From an uncultured Bacteroides sp. (GTDB taxonomy: Bacteria; Bacteroidota; Bacteroidia; Bacteroidales; Bacteroidaceae): a stretch of 64,000 nucleotides of DNA. The translations under genes were made by a program, and so were the position numbers. The notes under the pieces are model-generated. The model ran no database searches and had not been told where the DNA came from. It saw only the letters and a program-made list of their open reading frames with translations. The stretch spans positions 62,001-126,000 of the forward strand of contig CAMQVH010000007.1 in NCBI GenBank assembly GCA_947038155.1, in the 5' to 3' direction. Within the stretch, counting starts at the first letter, position 1. Every line of letters begins with the position of its first letter. This document shows positions 40,964 to 50,715 of this stretch, piece after piece.

Positions 40964-41230
40964 TTGCAACGCCACAACACCGCCTTTTATCATCCTTGTC
41001 CGGCGGAAGAAGTCTTTCATGCCTGCTACCGGATGGCCGGAGACGATGAAGAAGGAAGTGAACGGCTTTCGGCTTCAGACATATTCAGGAGACTGAAAAT
41101 GTATAACCCGGCTGCCATGCGCGGAAGTAATCCGGCTACATTTGCACAAGTGCTGCTCGCAGCGGGAGTCACCCGCAAACATACCAAATATGGGAATGTA
41201 TATCTGGTGAAACCGTTGAAAGCGGCATAA
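40964..41230 (+). pseudogene. C-terminal remnant of a VirE/DUF3874-type protein
   Basis: 88 aa from a TTG, no ATG start: PAEEVFHACYRMAGDDEEGSERLSASDIFRRLKMYNPAAMRGSNPATFAQVLLAAGVTRKHTKYGNVYLVKPL resembles the DUF3874 C-terminus only. Confidence 0.65.
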
Positions 41231-41356
41231 AGCCCCAAGCAGAGAAAGGATTCACCCATAAGAGATTGGAAAGTAATAGTTTACCCAAAAAGTGAAAGGA
41301 GTGAAAAAGAGATAGATGGGGAGGGAAATTATCAAGGTTAGAAACAGTCATCTATT

Positions 41357-42658
41357 TTATCGGTTGAGCCAAGGCTCCGGATTCAGTTTCTCTTTTTCCC
41401 GCCGCAACTGGAAATGCAATACTGTCCGTCCATTGTCCGTCCCGTCGGAGAAGACTTGTCCTATGGATTGCTTCGTTTTCACCGTATCACCGGTTTTCAC
41501 AGAGGCCGACGAAAGGTTACAATAAACGGAAATATAGTTGCCGTGACGGATAAGTACATTGAATAATCCGTTCAACTGGAATACGGCCGCTACTTTACCA
41601 TCGAAGATGGCACGCGCCTGCGCTCCGGGTTTTCCCTGAATGTCTATTCCTTTATTATCCAGTTTCACATTACGCAGCCCTTCTACTGCATATTGTCCGT
41701 AATGGCTGGTGATGATATAAGCACCGGATATAGGCATGGGAAGTTTACCACGGTTGGCGGCAAAGTTGCCGGACAGTTCCCGGTCTGCCTTGCTCATGGT
41801 GTAAGCTTCCAGAGGTTTTGAGTTTGTTTTTGCTGCTGTCCCCGTTCCGGAAGACTGGCTGCCTTCTGCCTTCTTACGTGCAGCCGCTTCACGGCGGGCT
41901 TCCTCCTGGGCACGCTTGCGGGCGCGTTCTATTTCCTCGGCAATGAGCTTGTCGATACGGGCATTCAGTTGGTTTGCCTCTTTGCGTTTCTTATTAATCT
42001 CGTTCTGAAGGCCTTTCTGTTTCTTTTGCAGATTGGCTACCAAGGTTCGTTTTTCTTTTTCCTGAGCTTCCAGTTTCACCTTTTCGCCTTCACGCTCTTT
42101 CAGCAGATTCTCCTTGGCTGCTTTCACCTGTTGGCGTTCTGCTTTTTTCTTGCGTATCTGCTCCTGCTTCTTCAGAATCTCTTCACCCTGCAAACGTTGG
42201 TAAGTGGCATACTCACGCACGTAACGCATACGGCGGTACGTCTGTCCCAAGTTCTTGGCAGAGAAGATGAACATTAATTTCTCCTCTATCGATTTATTCT
42301 TGTACAAGTATTGGACGGAAGCTTCATATTTCCTCTTTTTATCTTTCAAGTCTTTCTCCAATGCCCGCAACTGACGTTCCAAGGTGTTCAATTCACGTTC
42401 GATGGCTTCCACGTCATTATTGATAGCCAGAATATAACGTTTCCGTTCCTCAATCTGCCCTGTCAATGCAGCCAGACTATTCAGTTGGCTGCCTACGTCT
42501 TTCTTTGTATTCTTCAATATAGATTCCGACTCGGCTATCTGCTTTTGCAGAGCACCGCGCCTGCTTTCCAACTCGCGAATCAATTTATTCGACTGGGCGG
42601 AAAGTGGAACTGCCAACCATAGGCAACTGATTAGAATAACAAAGAGACGTTTCATCAT
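41357..42658 (-). CDS. Murein hydrolase activator, EnvC/M23 family
   Basis: 433 aa; signal peptide, long coiled coil, LytM-like C-terminus NKGIDIQGKPGAQARAIFDGKVAAVFQLNGLFNVLIRHGNYISVYCNL. Confidence 0.88.
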   Translation of the reverse strand: MMKRLFVILISCLWLAVPLSAQSNKLIRELESRRGALQKQIAESESILKNTKKDVGSQLNSLAALTGQIEERKRYILAINNDVEAIERELNTLERQLRALEKDLKDKKRKYEASVQYLYKNKSIEEKLMFIFSAKNLGQTYRRMRYVREYATYQRLQGEEILKKQEQIRKKKAERQQVKAAKENLLKEREGEKVKLEAQEKEKRTLVANLQKKQKGLQNEINKKRKEANQLNARIDKLIAEEIERARKRAQEEARREAAARKKAEGSQSSGTGTAAKTNSKPLEAYTMSKADRELSGNFAANRGKLPMPISGAYIITSHYGQYAVEGLRNVKLDNKGIDIQGKPGAQARAIFDGKVAAVFQLNGLFNVLIRHGNYISVYCNLSSASVKTGDTVKTKQSIGQVFSDGTDNGRTVLHFQLRREKEKLNPEPWLNR

Positions 42659-43221
42659 AACAAAGCCATCAGCATTTTTACTAATTCTTCCAAAGGAACT
42701 TGCCGGTATTTGGCGGTAAGTTCGGTCGGAGTCATGGAGAATTCTTTCGTAGAAAACTCATAAAGTTGGACTTTGGCCTTTTCCAATGAAGGAATGCCTA
42801 TATCTTTTCCCGTCAGTTCCGTCTTTCCACCGGGCAGGGACGCATCCATCAATATCTTTTCCAGACGGGAGAACTCCGCGTTCTTCGGTAACATCCCTTT
42901 CAGTTCTTCTTTCGTCGCACGGACAAATCTCCTGTTCATCCGGTCTACCAGCAATACTTCATCGGGAGTGATTTCGATACGCGCTACTTCCGTACGCAAG
43001 ATAGGCATCAACAAAGAGACTTGTACACGTTCGTGGGTTTTCATCTTCATCGTTCCCCCCACGGACATGCTCCCCCCCCCTTTATTGGGAATGGTCAGTT
43101 GAAGTTTGGAAGCCAGATAGCCGGATACGGGAGCCTTTGTTTCCGAAGTCGCCAGACGCTTCGAACTCTTACAACCTGCCAATACGACTACCACCAGCAA
43201 TAGATATACAAATCTTCTCAT
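42655..43221 (-). CDS. DUF4292-type lipoprotein
   Basis: 188 aa; VVLAGCKSSKR lipobox; 4-bp overlaps with both neighbours. Confidence 0.75.
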   Translation of the reverse strand: MRRFVYLLLVVVVLAGCKSSKRLATSETKAPVSGYLASKLQLTIPNKGGGSMSVGGTMKMKTHERVQVSLLMPILRTEVARIEITPDEVLLVDRMNRRFVRATKEELKGMLPKNAEFSRLEKILMDASLPGGKTELTGKDIGIPSLEKAKVQLYEFSTKEFSMTPTELTAKYRQVPLEELVKMLMALL

Positions 43222-44990
43222 TCTGCAATATATTTCTTCTTCTCTATTTTCCGTTTCAATGTTTTCGACTCACTGCCCATTTCGAGCGCCTGTTTCCAGT
43301 ATTTCAACGCACCTTCCACATCACCGGTCATAAAATAAATATCCCCGCAATGTTCCACTATCACATCGCTTTTCTCGCCGTCGCTCTTCATCGCATTATC
43401 AATGTAGATACGTGCCTCGGCATAATTCCCCTTTTCAAAAAGAATCCAGGCATACGTGTCGAGATAAGTGGAGTTATTGGGTTCCGCCTTTACAGTTTTG
43501 TAACTCATTTCTTCCGCCTTGTCCAAATCACGGCGTTCCACAGACAAGTAATAAGCGTAATTATTCAACGCGCCGATATTGGAAGGATTGTACACCAAAG
43601 CCGAGTCATAGGCAGCATAAGCCTCTGCCATCTGGTTCTTTGTGTGGTAAATATCCCCCATTATCGAATAGAAATCCGATACAACTTCTTTTCTCGTATC
43701 GGGTGTCACGTGTTTCAGTGCTCTGTTGCAAACAGTCAATACGCTGTCAGTCTGTTCCGCCTGATGATAGGCAATTGCCAGATAATAATACAATCCCAAA
43801 GCATCCGGAGTAGCCTCGATACCCGGCTCACAAACTTTTATAATCTGTTTATAATCTTCTTTTTTCACAGCGGCACTGACCAGCATCAAGCGGGCAGCCT
43901 TGTTAGCCGGGTCTAAGTCAACCACTTGTTCCAACACCGGGACGGCTTCCTGCTCCATATTCTTCGACAGCAGATACTGCGCATAAAGCATCGGGACTTG
44001 CGGGTCATCCTGTTCCTGCTTCATCATCCGGTCAAACAAAGCAATCACTTGGGTACTGTCTTTAGCCGATGACTGTTCATTTTCCACAATTATCTGACGC
44101 ATGACATTGATTTTCGTATCAGGAGTCACCTTCTTGTTCAGCAGCAGTGTATCCAGTTGCTGTTGGTGCAATTCCTTTTGTCCGGTCTGTTCATAATAAG
44201 AAGCCATCGAGAAGAGAGCCATCGGGTTGTCCGGCTCTGCCGCCAACACCTTCTGATATGTCTCGTAGGCTTCCTCTTTCTTGCCATTCTGAAGATATAC
44301 ATCTCCCAAAATCACCTGATACCGCATATCCATCGGATATTCCTGCACCAGGCTCTCGATTTCCTGAAACGCCTTCTTGTCATCTTTCATCTGGAGATAA
44401 ATGCGGAATTTCTCCATAGACAACTGTTCGTTCTTGCCCAAACGCTTCTCCAAGCGATTCAGTGTGGAAATCACATCGTTATATTTTTCCTGACGGCTAT
44501 AAATATCAAGCAGGCTGAACAAAGGTTCCTGCTTCGTCGGAAAACGGGTGACCATCTTCTCGAGCAAAACGACCGCTTTATCCAGTTCATTCTGCTGCTG
44601 ATACAGATTGACCAACCCCTGGCTATACCAATAATTGTCGGGAGCATAGGCCACCGCTTGCTCCAGAGCCGCCTGACCTTGCGGAACCTGGCGAAGGAAC
44701 ATGTAATACTGGGAAACTTCGTAAAGCGCAGAAGAAGCACCCGGATTAATATCCAGACAATGCTGCAACAAGCCGAAAGCCGCGTCATATTCCTTCTTCT
44801 CCTTCATCCGCATGGCTTCCAGAAAGAAATAGTCATACTTCCGCTGTTGCTCCGCCGTTACATAAGTCTTTCCTATCGGGGAAGAAGCCCCCTCATCCTT
44901 TGCAGACTTCGCCGTACGCCCTGTACGTGCCGTCCCGCACGAGGTCAAGACCCATACCGAGACCAGCAGCCATCCTATTTTTATCTTCAT
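43218..44990 (-). CDS. TPR-repeat lipoprotein
   Basis: 590 aa; VLTSCGTARTG lipobox; many TPR units. Confidence 0.88.
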   Translation of the reverse strand: MKIKIGWLLVSVWVLTSCGTARTGRTAKSAKDEGASSPIGKTYVTAEQQRKYDYFFLEAMRMKEKKEYDAAFGLLQHCLDINPGASSALYEVSQYYMFLRQVPQGQAALEQAVAYAPDNYWYSQGLVNLYQQQNELDKAVVLLEKMVTRFPTKQEPLFSLLDIYSRQEKYNDVISTLNRLEKRLGKNEQLSMEKFRIYLQMKDDKKAFQEIESLVQEYPMDMRYQVILGDVYLQNGKKEEAYETYQKVLAAEPDNPMALFSMASYYEQTGQKELHQQQLDTLLLNKKVTPDTKINVMRQIIVENEQSSAKDSTQVIALFDRMMKQEQDDPQVPMLYAQYLLSKNMEQEAVPVLEQVVDLDPANKAARLMLVSAAVKKEDYKQIIKVCEPGIEATPDALGLYYYLAIAYHQAEQTDSVLTVCNRALKHVTPDTRKEVVSDFYSIMGDIYHTKNQMAEAYAAYDSALVYNPSNIGALNNYAYYLSVERRDLDKAEEMSYKTVKAEPNNSTYLDTYAWILFEKGNYAEARIYIDNAMKSDGEKSDVIVEHCGDIYFMTGDVEGALKYWKQALEMGSESKTLKRKIEKKKYIAE

Positions 44991-45014
44991 TTCATTTTTT
45001 TAATTAAGCATTCA

Positions 45015-45446
45015 TCATACTCCGGTATGACCGAAACCACCGGCTCCCCGTTCTGTTTCATCCAGCACTTCCACTTCCTGCCATGTCGGTTGCTCATGCT
45101 TCGCTATCACCATTTGGGCGATACGTTCGCCATCTTCAATCACAAAAGTTTCGGAAGAGAGATTGATTAGGATAATGCAGATTTCCCCCCGATAATCCGC
45201 GTCAATCGTCCCCGGAGAATTAAGTACGGAAATTCCTTTCTTGATAGCCAGACCGCTACGGGGACGGATTTGTGCTTCAAATCCCTTCGGGAGAGCTATA
45301 TATAATCCTGTCGGCACCAGGCAACGTTGCAATGGTTCCAGTGTGATAGGTTCGGAAAGGTTAGCGCGGATGTCCATTCCTGCGGACAATTCGGTGGCAT
45401 AAGCCGGAAGCGGATGCTTCGATTTATTGATAACTTGAATATTCAT
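45015..45446 (-). CDS. dut: dUTP diphosphatase
   Basis: [30 protein letters not shown]...[28 protein letters not shown]...RIAQMVI...[11 protein letters not shown]; start at internal ATG 45446. Confidence 0.96.
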   Translation of the reverse strand: MNIQVINKSKHPLPAYATELSAGMDIRANLSEPITLEPLQRCLVPTGLYIALPKGFEAQIRPRSGLAIKKGISVLNSPGTIDADYRGEICIILINLSSETFVIEDGERIAQMVIAKHEQPTWQEVEVLDETERGAGGFGHTGV

Positions 45447-45570
45447 AAGTGCATGTTTACTATTTAACGGGCGAAAATACACATTTTGAACTGAAAAATA
45501 GTTAAGTTTGCAGTTAAATAATGTACCGTTCTCCAAATTGTAAATCGTAAATAGTCAAATCGTAAATAAA

Positions 45571-46917
45571 ATGATGAATTGGAACCAATTAATATCAGCT
45601 AAACGTTTCGGGATGGAAGAATTCCACGAAGAACGTCAGGAAAACCGCTCCGAATTTCAACGGGATTATGACCGACTTATTTTCTCCGCGCCTTTCCGCA
45701 GATTACAGAATAAGACGCAGGTATTTCCTCTGCCGGGCAGCGTCTTTGTACACAACCGGCTCACGCATAGTCTCGAAGTCTCCTGCGTCGGCCGTTCCTT
45801 GGGCAACGATGTTGCCAAAGCTATCCTGCAACGCCAACCGGAACTTCAGGAATCTTTCCTGCCGGAGATTGGTTCTATCGTATCCGCCGCTTGCCTGGCG
45901 CATGACTTGGGAAACCCTCCTTTCGGTCATTCCGGCGAACGGGCCATATCCACCTTTTTCTCCGAGGGGAAAGGTCTGCGCCTGAAAGAGAAGCAACCGG
46001 ACGGAGAGCAACTTTCTGCGATGGAATGGGAAGATTTGACACATTTCGAAGGCAATGCGAATGCATTCCGCATCTTGACCCACCAGTTCGAAGGACGTCG
46101 GAAAGGCGGCTTCGTCCTGACATATACAACGTTGGCTTCCATTGTAAAATACCCCTTTTCATCGAGCCTTGCCGGCAAAAAGTCTAAATTCGGGTTCTTC
46201 GTCAGCGAAGAAGACAGTTTTCATAAGATTGCGACGGAGCTGGGACTGACATTGCTGAACGAGCACCCGTTAAAGTATGCACGCCACCCGCTGGTCTATC
46301 TGGTAGAAGCCGCCGATGATATCTGTTACCAGATGATGGATATCGAAGATGCCCATAAATTGAAAATACTCACTACCGAGGAGACGAAAGAGTTGCTAAT
46401 GGCATATTTCGACGAGAAACGGCAGGAGCATCTCCGAAAGACTTTCCGGATTGTCAATGACACGAACGAGCAAATCGCTTATCTGCGTTCTTCCGTAATC
46501 GGATTATTGATTCGTGAATGCACCCGCGTGTTTTTGGAACATGAGCAGGAGATATTGTCCGGCACCTTCGAAGGGACGCTTGTCAAGCACATTTCCGAGC
46601 GTCCGGCAGGAGCTTACAAGCACTGCTCCGAAGTTTCTTTGAAGAAGATTTACCGTTCGCGAGATGTGCTGGACATTGAATTGGCCGGATTCCGTGTCAT
46701 CAGCACGCTGCTCGATCTGATGGTAGACGCCGTGACCTCACCCGAAAAGGCTTACTCCGAGCTTCTGATTAACCGGGTTTCCAACCAGTATAATATAAAA
46801 GCGCCTGTACTCTACGAAAGAATACAGGCGGTACTTGATTATATTTCGGGAATGACCGACGTCTTTGCCCTCGACCTCTACCGCAAGATTAACGGCAACA
46901 GTCTGCCTGCGGTGTAA
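45571..46917 (+). CDS. dgt: Deoxyguanosinetriphosphate triphosphohydrolase (HD domain)
   Basis: 448 aa; FQRDYDRLIFSAPFRRLQNKTQVFPL, RLTHSLEVSCVGRSLG, CLAHDLGNPPFGHSGE. Confidence 0.93.
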   Translation: MMNWNQLISAKRFGMEEFHEERQENRSEFQRDYDRLIFSAPFRRLQNKTQVFPLPGSVFVHNRLTHSLEVSCVGRSLGNDVAKAILQRQPELQESFLPEIGSIVSAACLAHDLGNPPFGHSGERAISTFFSEGKGLRLKEKQPDGEQLSAMEWEDLTHFEGNANAFRILTHQFEGRRKGGFVLTYTTLASIVKYPFSSSLAGKKSKFGFFVSEEDSFHKIATELGLTLLNEHPLKYARHPLVYLVEAADDICYQMMDIEDAHKLKILTTEETKELLMAYFDEKRQEHLRKTFRIVNDTNEQIAYLRSSVIGLLIRECTRVFLEHEQEILSGTFEGTLVKHISERPAGAYKHCSEVSLKKIYRSRDVLDIELAGFRVISTLLDLMVDAVTSPEKAYSELLINRVSNQYNIKAPVLYERIQAVLDYISGMTDVFALDLYRKINGNSLPAV

Positions 46918-47902
46918 CAACCTTAGGAGTAAACGCTTCATCATCCTCAAAAGGGATTTTCAGCGCATCCGGATGGCTTTCTATAAACGTCTGGATGTGC
47001 CGGATTCGCTTATCCTCCAGTATTTCATCCACGGCAATCAGGATTCCGGTCTCTTCCACATCACCGAATTCATAGTTGATGGCTGTGCCAAACATACGCA
47101 TCGTAGGACTCAGGCTCATATAAGCGTTCACCAGCGGCGGAATGTTATAGCCCAGTTTGCGAATCTCACAATTCAGGATTTTGTAATCTTCCTTAAAGCT
47201 GTCCTTACAGAACAATGCCCGCAACTCCTCTTCCGGAGTCTCCAATACCAAAGGTTCCATCGGCGTGACGAGCCTTTCCTTATCGTGGAAATGTTTCTTA
47301 AGGAAATAGAGAATCATATCACGGCCGCGGCGGTGGTAGCTGGGATACATTGTCACCTTTCCGAAGAAGTACTTCACGTTCGGCATAATCACGGTCAATG
47401 CTCCCAATCCGTCCCATAGGTTGTCCAGCGCAAACAGTCCCTTGCTTCCGGCACGGGTAGACTGATATTCAAGCGTCACAAACGAACGTCCCAACTCTAT
47501 CGTCTGCGGCAAATATTTTTCAATAAAAGTATCCGAGAAATCGAACATATGGGAAGTGGCAAGAATCGGAGCGCCTTTTTCGTCGAAACGCACGTCCGTC
47601 CCAAGCAGATAGCGGTAGCCGCCTAAAATCTCTTCGGCTTCCGGGTTCCACACAATGAGCTGCTTGTAGGGATGCTCCATTGTGTCGTATTCGTCTATAT
47701 CCATCGACAGTCCGGTTCCTCCGCCGGCAGCCCGGAAAGCAATTTCGCGCAAACGTCCAATCTCTTTCATCACATTGGGTGCATTCTGATGAGTAATAAT
47801 GTAAATCTGGTTATTACTCTTATTGGTCATTCGTAAGCGTCTGTCTTCCGTCAATTCAGCCTTCAGCAGTTCTTTGCTTATCGGTTTGATAATCTCTTCC
47901 AT
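46889..47902 (-). CDS. glsB: N-acyltransferase of glycine/serine-glycine lipid biosynthesis (GNAT, hemolysin-like)
   Basis: 337 aa; FRAAGGGTGLSMDIDEYDTM...ELGRSFVTLEYQ; adjacent to a PlsC-like acyltransferase as in the known Bacteroides gls pair. Confidence 0.82.
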   Translation of the reverse strand: MEEIIKPISKELLKAELTEDRRLRMTNKSNNQIYIITHQNAPNVMKEIGRLREIAFRAAGGGTGLSMDIDEYDTMEHPYKQLIVWNPEAEEILGGYRYLLGTDVRFDEKGAPILATSHMFDFSDTFIEKYLPQTIELGRSFVTLEYQSTRAGSKGLFALDNLWDGLGALTVIMPNVKYFFGKVTMYPSYHRRGRDMILYFLKKHFHDKERLVTPMEPLVLETPEEELRALFCKDSFKEDYKILNCEIRKLGYNIPPLVNAYMSLSPTMRMFGTAINYEFGDVEETGILIAVDEILEDKRIRHIQTFIESHPDALKIPFEDDEAFTPKVVTPQADCCR

Positions 47903-47928
47903 ATTTCTTGTTATAGTTGTTCTATCAA

Positions 47929-48756
47929 TTACAGTTTATATACAATGTCCTTTACGTATTCCGCCCATTGTACCGGTGTTTTCGATTTGTCGAAAGTCTG
48001 CCAGGGTATCGGCTTGCCAAAGGTGACGGTAAAGGTTTTGTGGCGGTTCTTAAACATCTCATCCGCAAGATACAACATGGCGATGTTGAACTTAATGCCC
48101 AGTGCCTTGCAGATATTTGCCAGATTGTAGAAGAAATCGGAGTTTCTGCCCCCGAAGTGCACCGGTATCACGTCGCGTTTTGCTTGTATGCTCTTTACTA
48201 TAAATGTCTTTTTCCATTCCAGGTCGCGAATCACTCCCTCCTGCCGGCGCGAACAGAGCCCGGCGGGGAACATGATAAGCTGGTCGTCGGAGTTGAATCC
48301 GGCTTCCACCATCTTAGGGAAATCTTTCGACTGCTTGCCTGTCTTATTAATAGGTATGCAGAGCGGAGCCAATCCGCGCAGGTTCATCAGCAAGTCGTTG
48401 ACCAGGTATTTCACCTTCCCGTCGTAATGGCGTCCTAGCACGTAGCCCAGCGCCACACCGTCCTGTCCGCCCAACGGATGATTGGAGACAAAGGTGTACA
48501 AACCGTCTTTGGGAAGATTTTCGAGTCCTTTCACCTCTACCTTCGCATCCAGAAAGTCCAGACACGCTTCGAGGAAGTCGACTCCGACCTTATCTTTCGA
48601 CTCATCCAAAAACACATTAATCTCATCCTGATGAACTATTTTCTTCAGATAAGAAATCACAAACTTAGGGATGTACTTGTATTGCTTCGGCGCTTTGGTC
48701 CGAAGAATTTTATCGACATCAATCAAAAATAAAGAGTCATCTGTCATTCTTTTCAA
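47929..48756 (-). CDS. glsA: O-acyltransferase of glycine lipid biosynthesis (PlsC-like)
   Basis: 275 aa; FVSNHPLGGQDGVALG (NHxxxxD), MFPAGLCSRRQEG. Confidence 0.82.
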   Translation of the reverse strand: MKRMTDDSLFLIDVDKILRTKAPKQYKYIPKFVISYLKKIVHQDEINVFLDESKDKVGVDFLEACLDFLDAKVEVKGLENLPKDGLYTFVSNHPLGGQDGVALGYVLGRHYDGKVKYLVNDLLMNLRGLAPLCIPINKTGKQSKDFPKMVEAGFNSDDQLIMFPAGLCSRRQEGVIRDLEWKKTFIVKSIQAKRDVIPVHFGGRNSDFFYNLANICKALGIKFNIAMLYLADEMFKNRHKTFTVTFGKPIPWQTFDKSKTPVQWAEYVKDIVYKL

Positions 48757-48849
48757 ATAAAATGATGCTACAAAATTAGCGGTTCTTTTTTATTATTTGC
48801 AATAAATTAGTAGAAAATGCAGGATTTAAGCTCATAAGCCCCCGAAAAC

Positions 48850-48906
48850 AACACCCGAAAACTATCAAATAACACCTGAAAACTGTCTGCAGACAGTTTT
48901 CAGGTG
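48850..48906. repeat. 21-bp-spaced direct repeat ending in a perfect 34-bp palindrome
   Basis: AACACCCGAAAACTATC (48850..48866), AACACCTGAAAACTGTC (48871..48887), palindrome CACCTGAAAACTGTCTG|CAGACAGTTTTCAGGTG (48873..48906). Confidence 0.85.
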
Positions 48907-48911
48907 AATTT

Positions 48912-48932
48912 CGGACGGATTATCCCCGTCCG
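48912..48932. repeat. Small hairpin next to the 34-bp palindrome
   Basis: CGGACGG-attatcc-CCGTCCG. Confidence 0.6.
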
Positions 48933-49005
48933 GTTCTCAAAAATCCCCGTAAACTTGCACCATCGAAATTAACGAACGAATATTCACCATTTAAAAGCAA
49001 CGTAT

Positions 49006-49509
49006 ATGAAAAGTTTAAGCTTCAGAAAAGATTTAGTAGAAGTACAGGATGAACTACTTCGCTTCGCTTATAAACTGACAACCGACCGCGAAGAAGCAAA
49101 TGATTTGTTGCAGGAAACCTCCTTGAAAGCATTGGATAATGAAGATAAATACACGCCCGATACAAACTTCAAAGGCTGGATGTACACTATCATGCGCAAT
49201 ATATTCATCAACAACTACCGCAAGGTGGTTCGCGACCAGACATTTGTCGACCAGACCGACAACTTATACCATCTGAATCTGCCACAAGACGCAAGCGTGG
49301 AGAGTACAGACAGGGCGTACGACCTGAAAGAGATGCACCGGGTGGTAAACAACCTTCCGAAAGAGTACCGCATTCCGTTTTCGATGCACATGTCGGGGTT
49401 CAAATACCGTGAAATCGCAGATAAACTGGAGCTTCCGTTGGGAACAGTGAAAAGCCGTATCTTCTTCACCCGGCAGAAGTTGCAGGAAGAGTTGAAGGAT
49501 TTCCGTTGA
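49006..49509 (+). CDS. ECF-family RNA polymerase sigma factor
   Basis: 167 aa; DREEANDLLQETSLKAL, GWMYTIMRNIFINNYRK, FKYREIADKLELPLGTVKSRIFFTRQKLQ. Confidence 0.93.
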   Translation: MKSLSFRKDLVEVQDELLRFAYKLTTDREEANDLLQETSLKALDNEDKYTPDTNFKGWMYTIMRNIFINNYRKVVRDQTFVDQTDNLYHLNLPQDASVESTDRAYDLKEMHRVVNNLPKEYRIPFSMHMSGFKYREIADKLELPLGTVKSRIFFTRQKLQEELKDFR

Positions 49510-49517
49510 ACCGGTTC

Positions 49518-50125
49518 TTACCGATAAATAAAAATCTGCTCTCCGTTGCCATTTATATAAAACGGAAGTTCTTCCTTACCTTCGGTCAGGTTTCTGAGCC
49601 ATAGGAGCGACCCGGGTGGGACTTCCGCTGTTATATAGTGGTATACAGCTTGCTGACTGGTTATTTTCTTCCATTTTCCATTGCTCCAGCCATACAATTC
49701 ATACTGATTGCCCGGCACAATACCGTTGTCGGCTGTTCCAATATCTTTTCTCCATCGCTTACTCTGAATTTCAAGACAAGTTCAAATCCCTTCCGGCTAT
49801 ACAAGCTATCGGGGTTTTCCACAACGAGTCCATAAAGAAGCGAATCGGCAAGATTCGTCAATGAATCCAGCAAAGGATGTTGCTGAGAGTTCCTTACCGA
49901 GTAAGGCGAATGATGATAGCGCATATTGGCTATCAGAAACTTTGCAGCCTTCAGTTTCTGAGGTTCGTGCCGATAATGCTGCAATACTGTTTCCAACTCA
50001 CTTCTGTTTGGACCGGAAATTGCTAAAATGGTTTCCACACGTTTGTCCATTTCGCTTGTACAGCCAATCATCAGTAACCATGCAAGAACAAAGAAAAGAG
50101 TCTTATTTTTTGTTTTTAATTTCAT
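49518..50125 (-). pseudogene. Internally deleted copy of the transglutaminase-like lipoprotein gene (31102..33189)
   Basis: N-terminal ~115 codons (MIGCTSEMDKRVETILAISGPNRSELETVLQHYRHEPQKLKAAKFLIANMRYHHSPYS...) and C-terminal ~70 codons (ADNGIVPGNQYELYGWSNGKWKKI...LLWLRNLTEGKEELPFYINGNGEQIFIYR) joined out of frame near 49730. Confidence 0.88.
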
Positions 50126-50181
50126 AACTATAAAAACATTTTTCAATGAGGGGACTTTCGAGTCCCCCATCAACTTACCTA

Positions 50182-50715
50182 TCATTTTACATGATGCTTC
50201 CAATACACAAGAATGTAATTTCGTCTTTTACCCTCCTCCGTAGGAACAAATCGTATCTCTTTTTTCAAACCTAATTCAATTTTACGATAAACAGAAACAG
50301 GAATAGTCGCAAATGGATTAGTACACGGAAAACTAAATTCAACTTCTGCTACACTTCCATTATCCGGATTAATATACATCGTAATAAATATGAATGTTTC
50401 TCTTACACGGTTTTTCTCTGTATCCGAAAAACAACTATTAACAATAGAAATACATTTGGGCTTTGTCCAACTATCTTTTTCCAATTGATCACTCATGTTT
50501 TCTTCAATGGATATGTATTTCCCGGTATACCTATCAATCTGATCTACATATGTAAATTTATTCTCTTTGTTATACAAAGTTACCATACCAAGTTGATCGC
50601 TCTGATAGGTGTAACCATTTTCGTAAAACGTCTTAGTTTTATCATAATATCTTGTTTGCACAGAAGCAAATAATACCATGAATAATTGTATAAATAATAT
50701 TGTAATAGTCTTCAT
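50182..50715 (-). CDS. Hypothetical secreted protein
   Basis: MKTITILFIQLFMVLFASVQ... from ATG 50715; 4-bp (ATGA) overlap with the upstream metallopeptidase-like gene. Confidence 0.6.
   Translation of the reverse strand: MKTITILFIQLFMVLFASVQTRYYDKTKTFYENGYTYQSDQLGMVTLYNKENKFTYVDQIDRYTGKYISIEENMSDQLEKDSWTKPKCISIVNSCFSDTEKNRVRETFIFITMYINPDNGSVAEVEFSFPCTNPFATIPVSVYRKIELGLKKEIRFVPTEEGKRRNYILVYWKHHVK

Noticed and set aside
44157-45170. 337-aa plus-strand ORF antisense to the TPR gene and dut
   Set aside because: Overlaps two confident genes on the opposite strand; translation looks non-functional.
45536-45570. AAATTGTAAATCGTAAAT-like A/T repeats before dgt, also before mraY (57645..57690)
   Set aside because: Low-complexity A/T-rich sequence shared by two intergenic regions; too short and degenerate to assign a function from this window.
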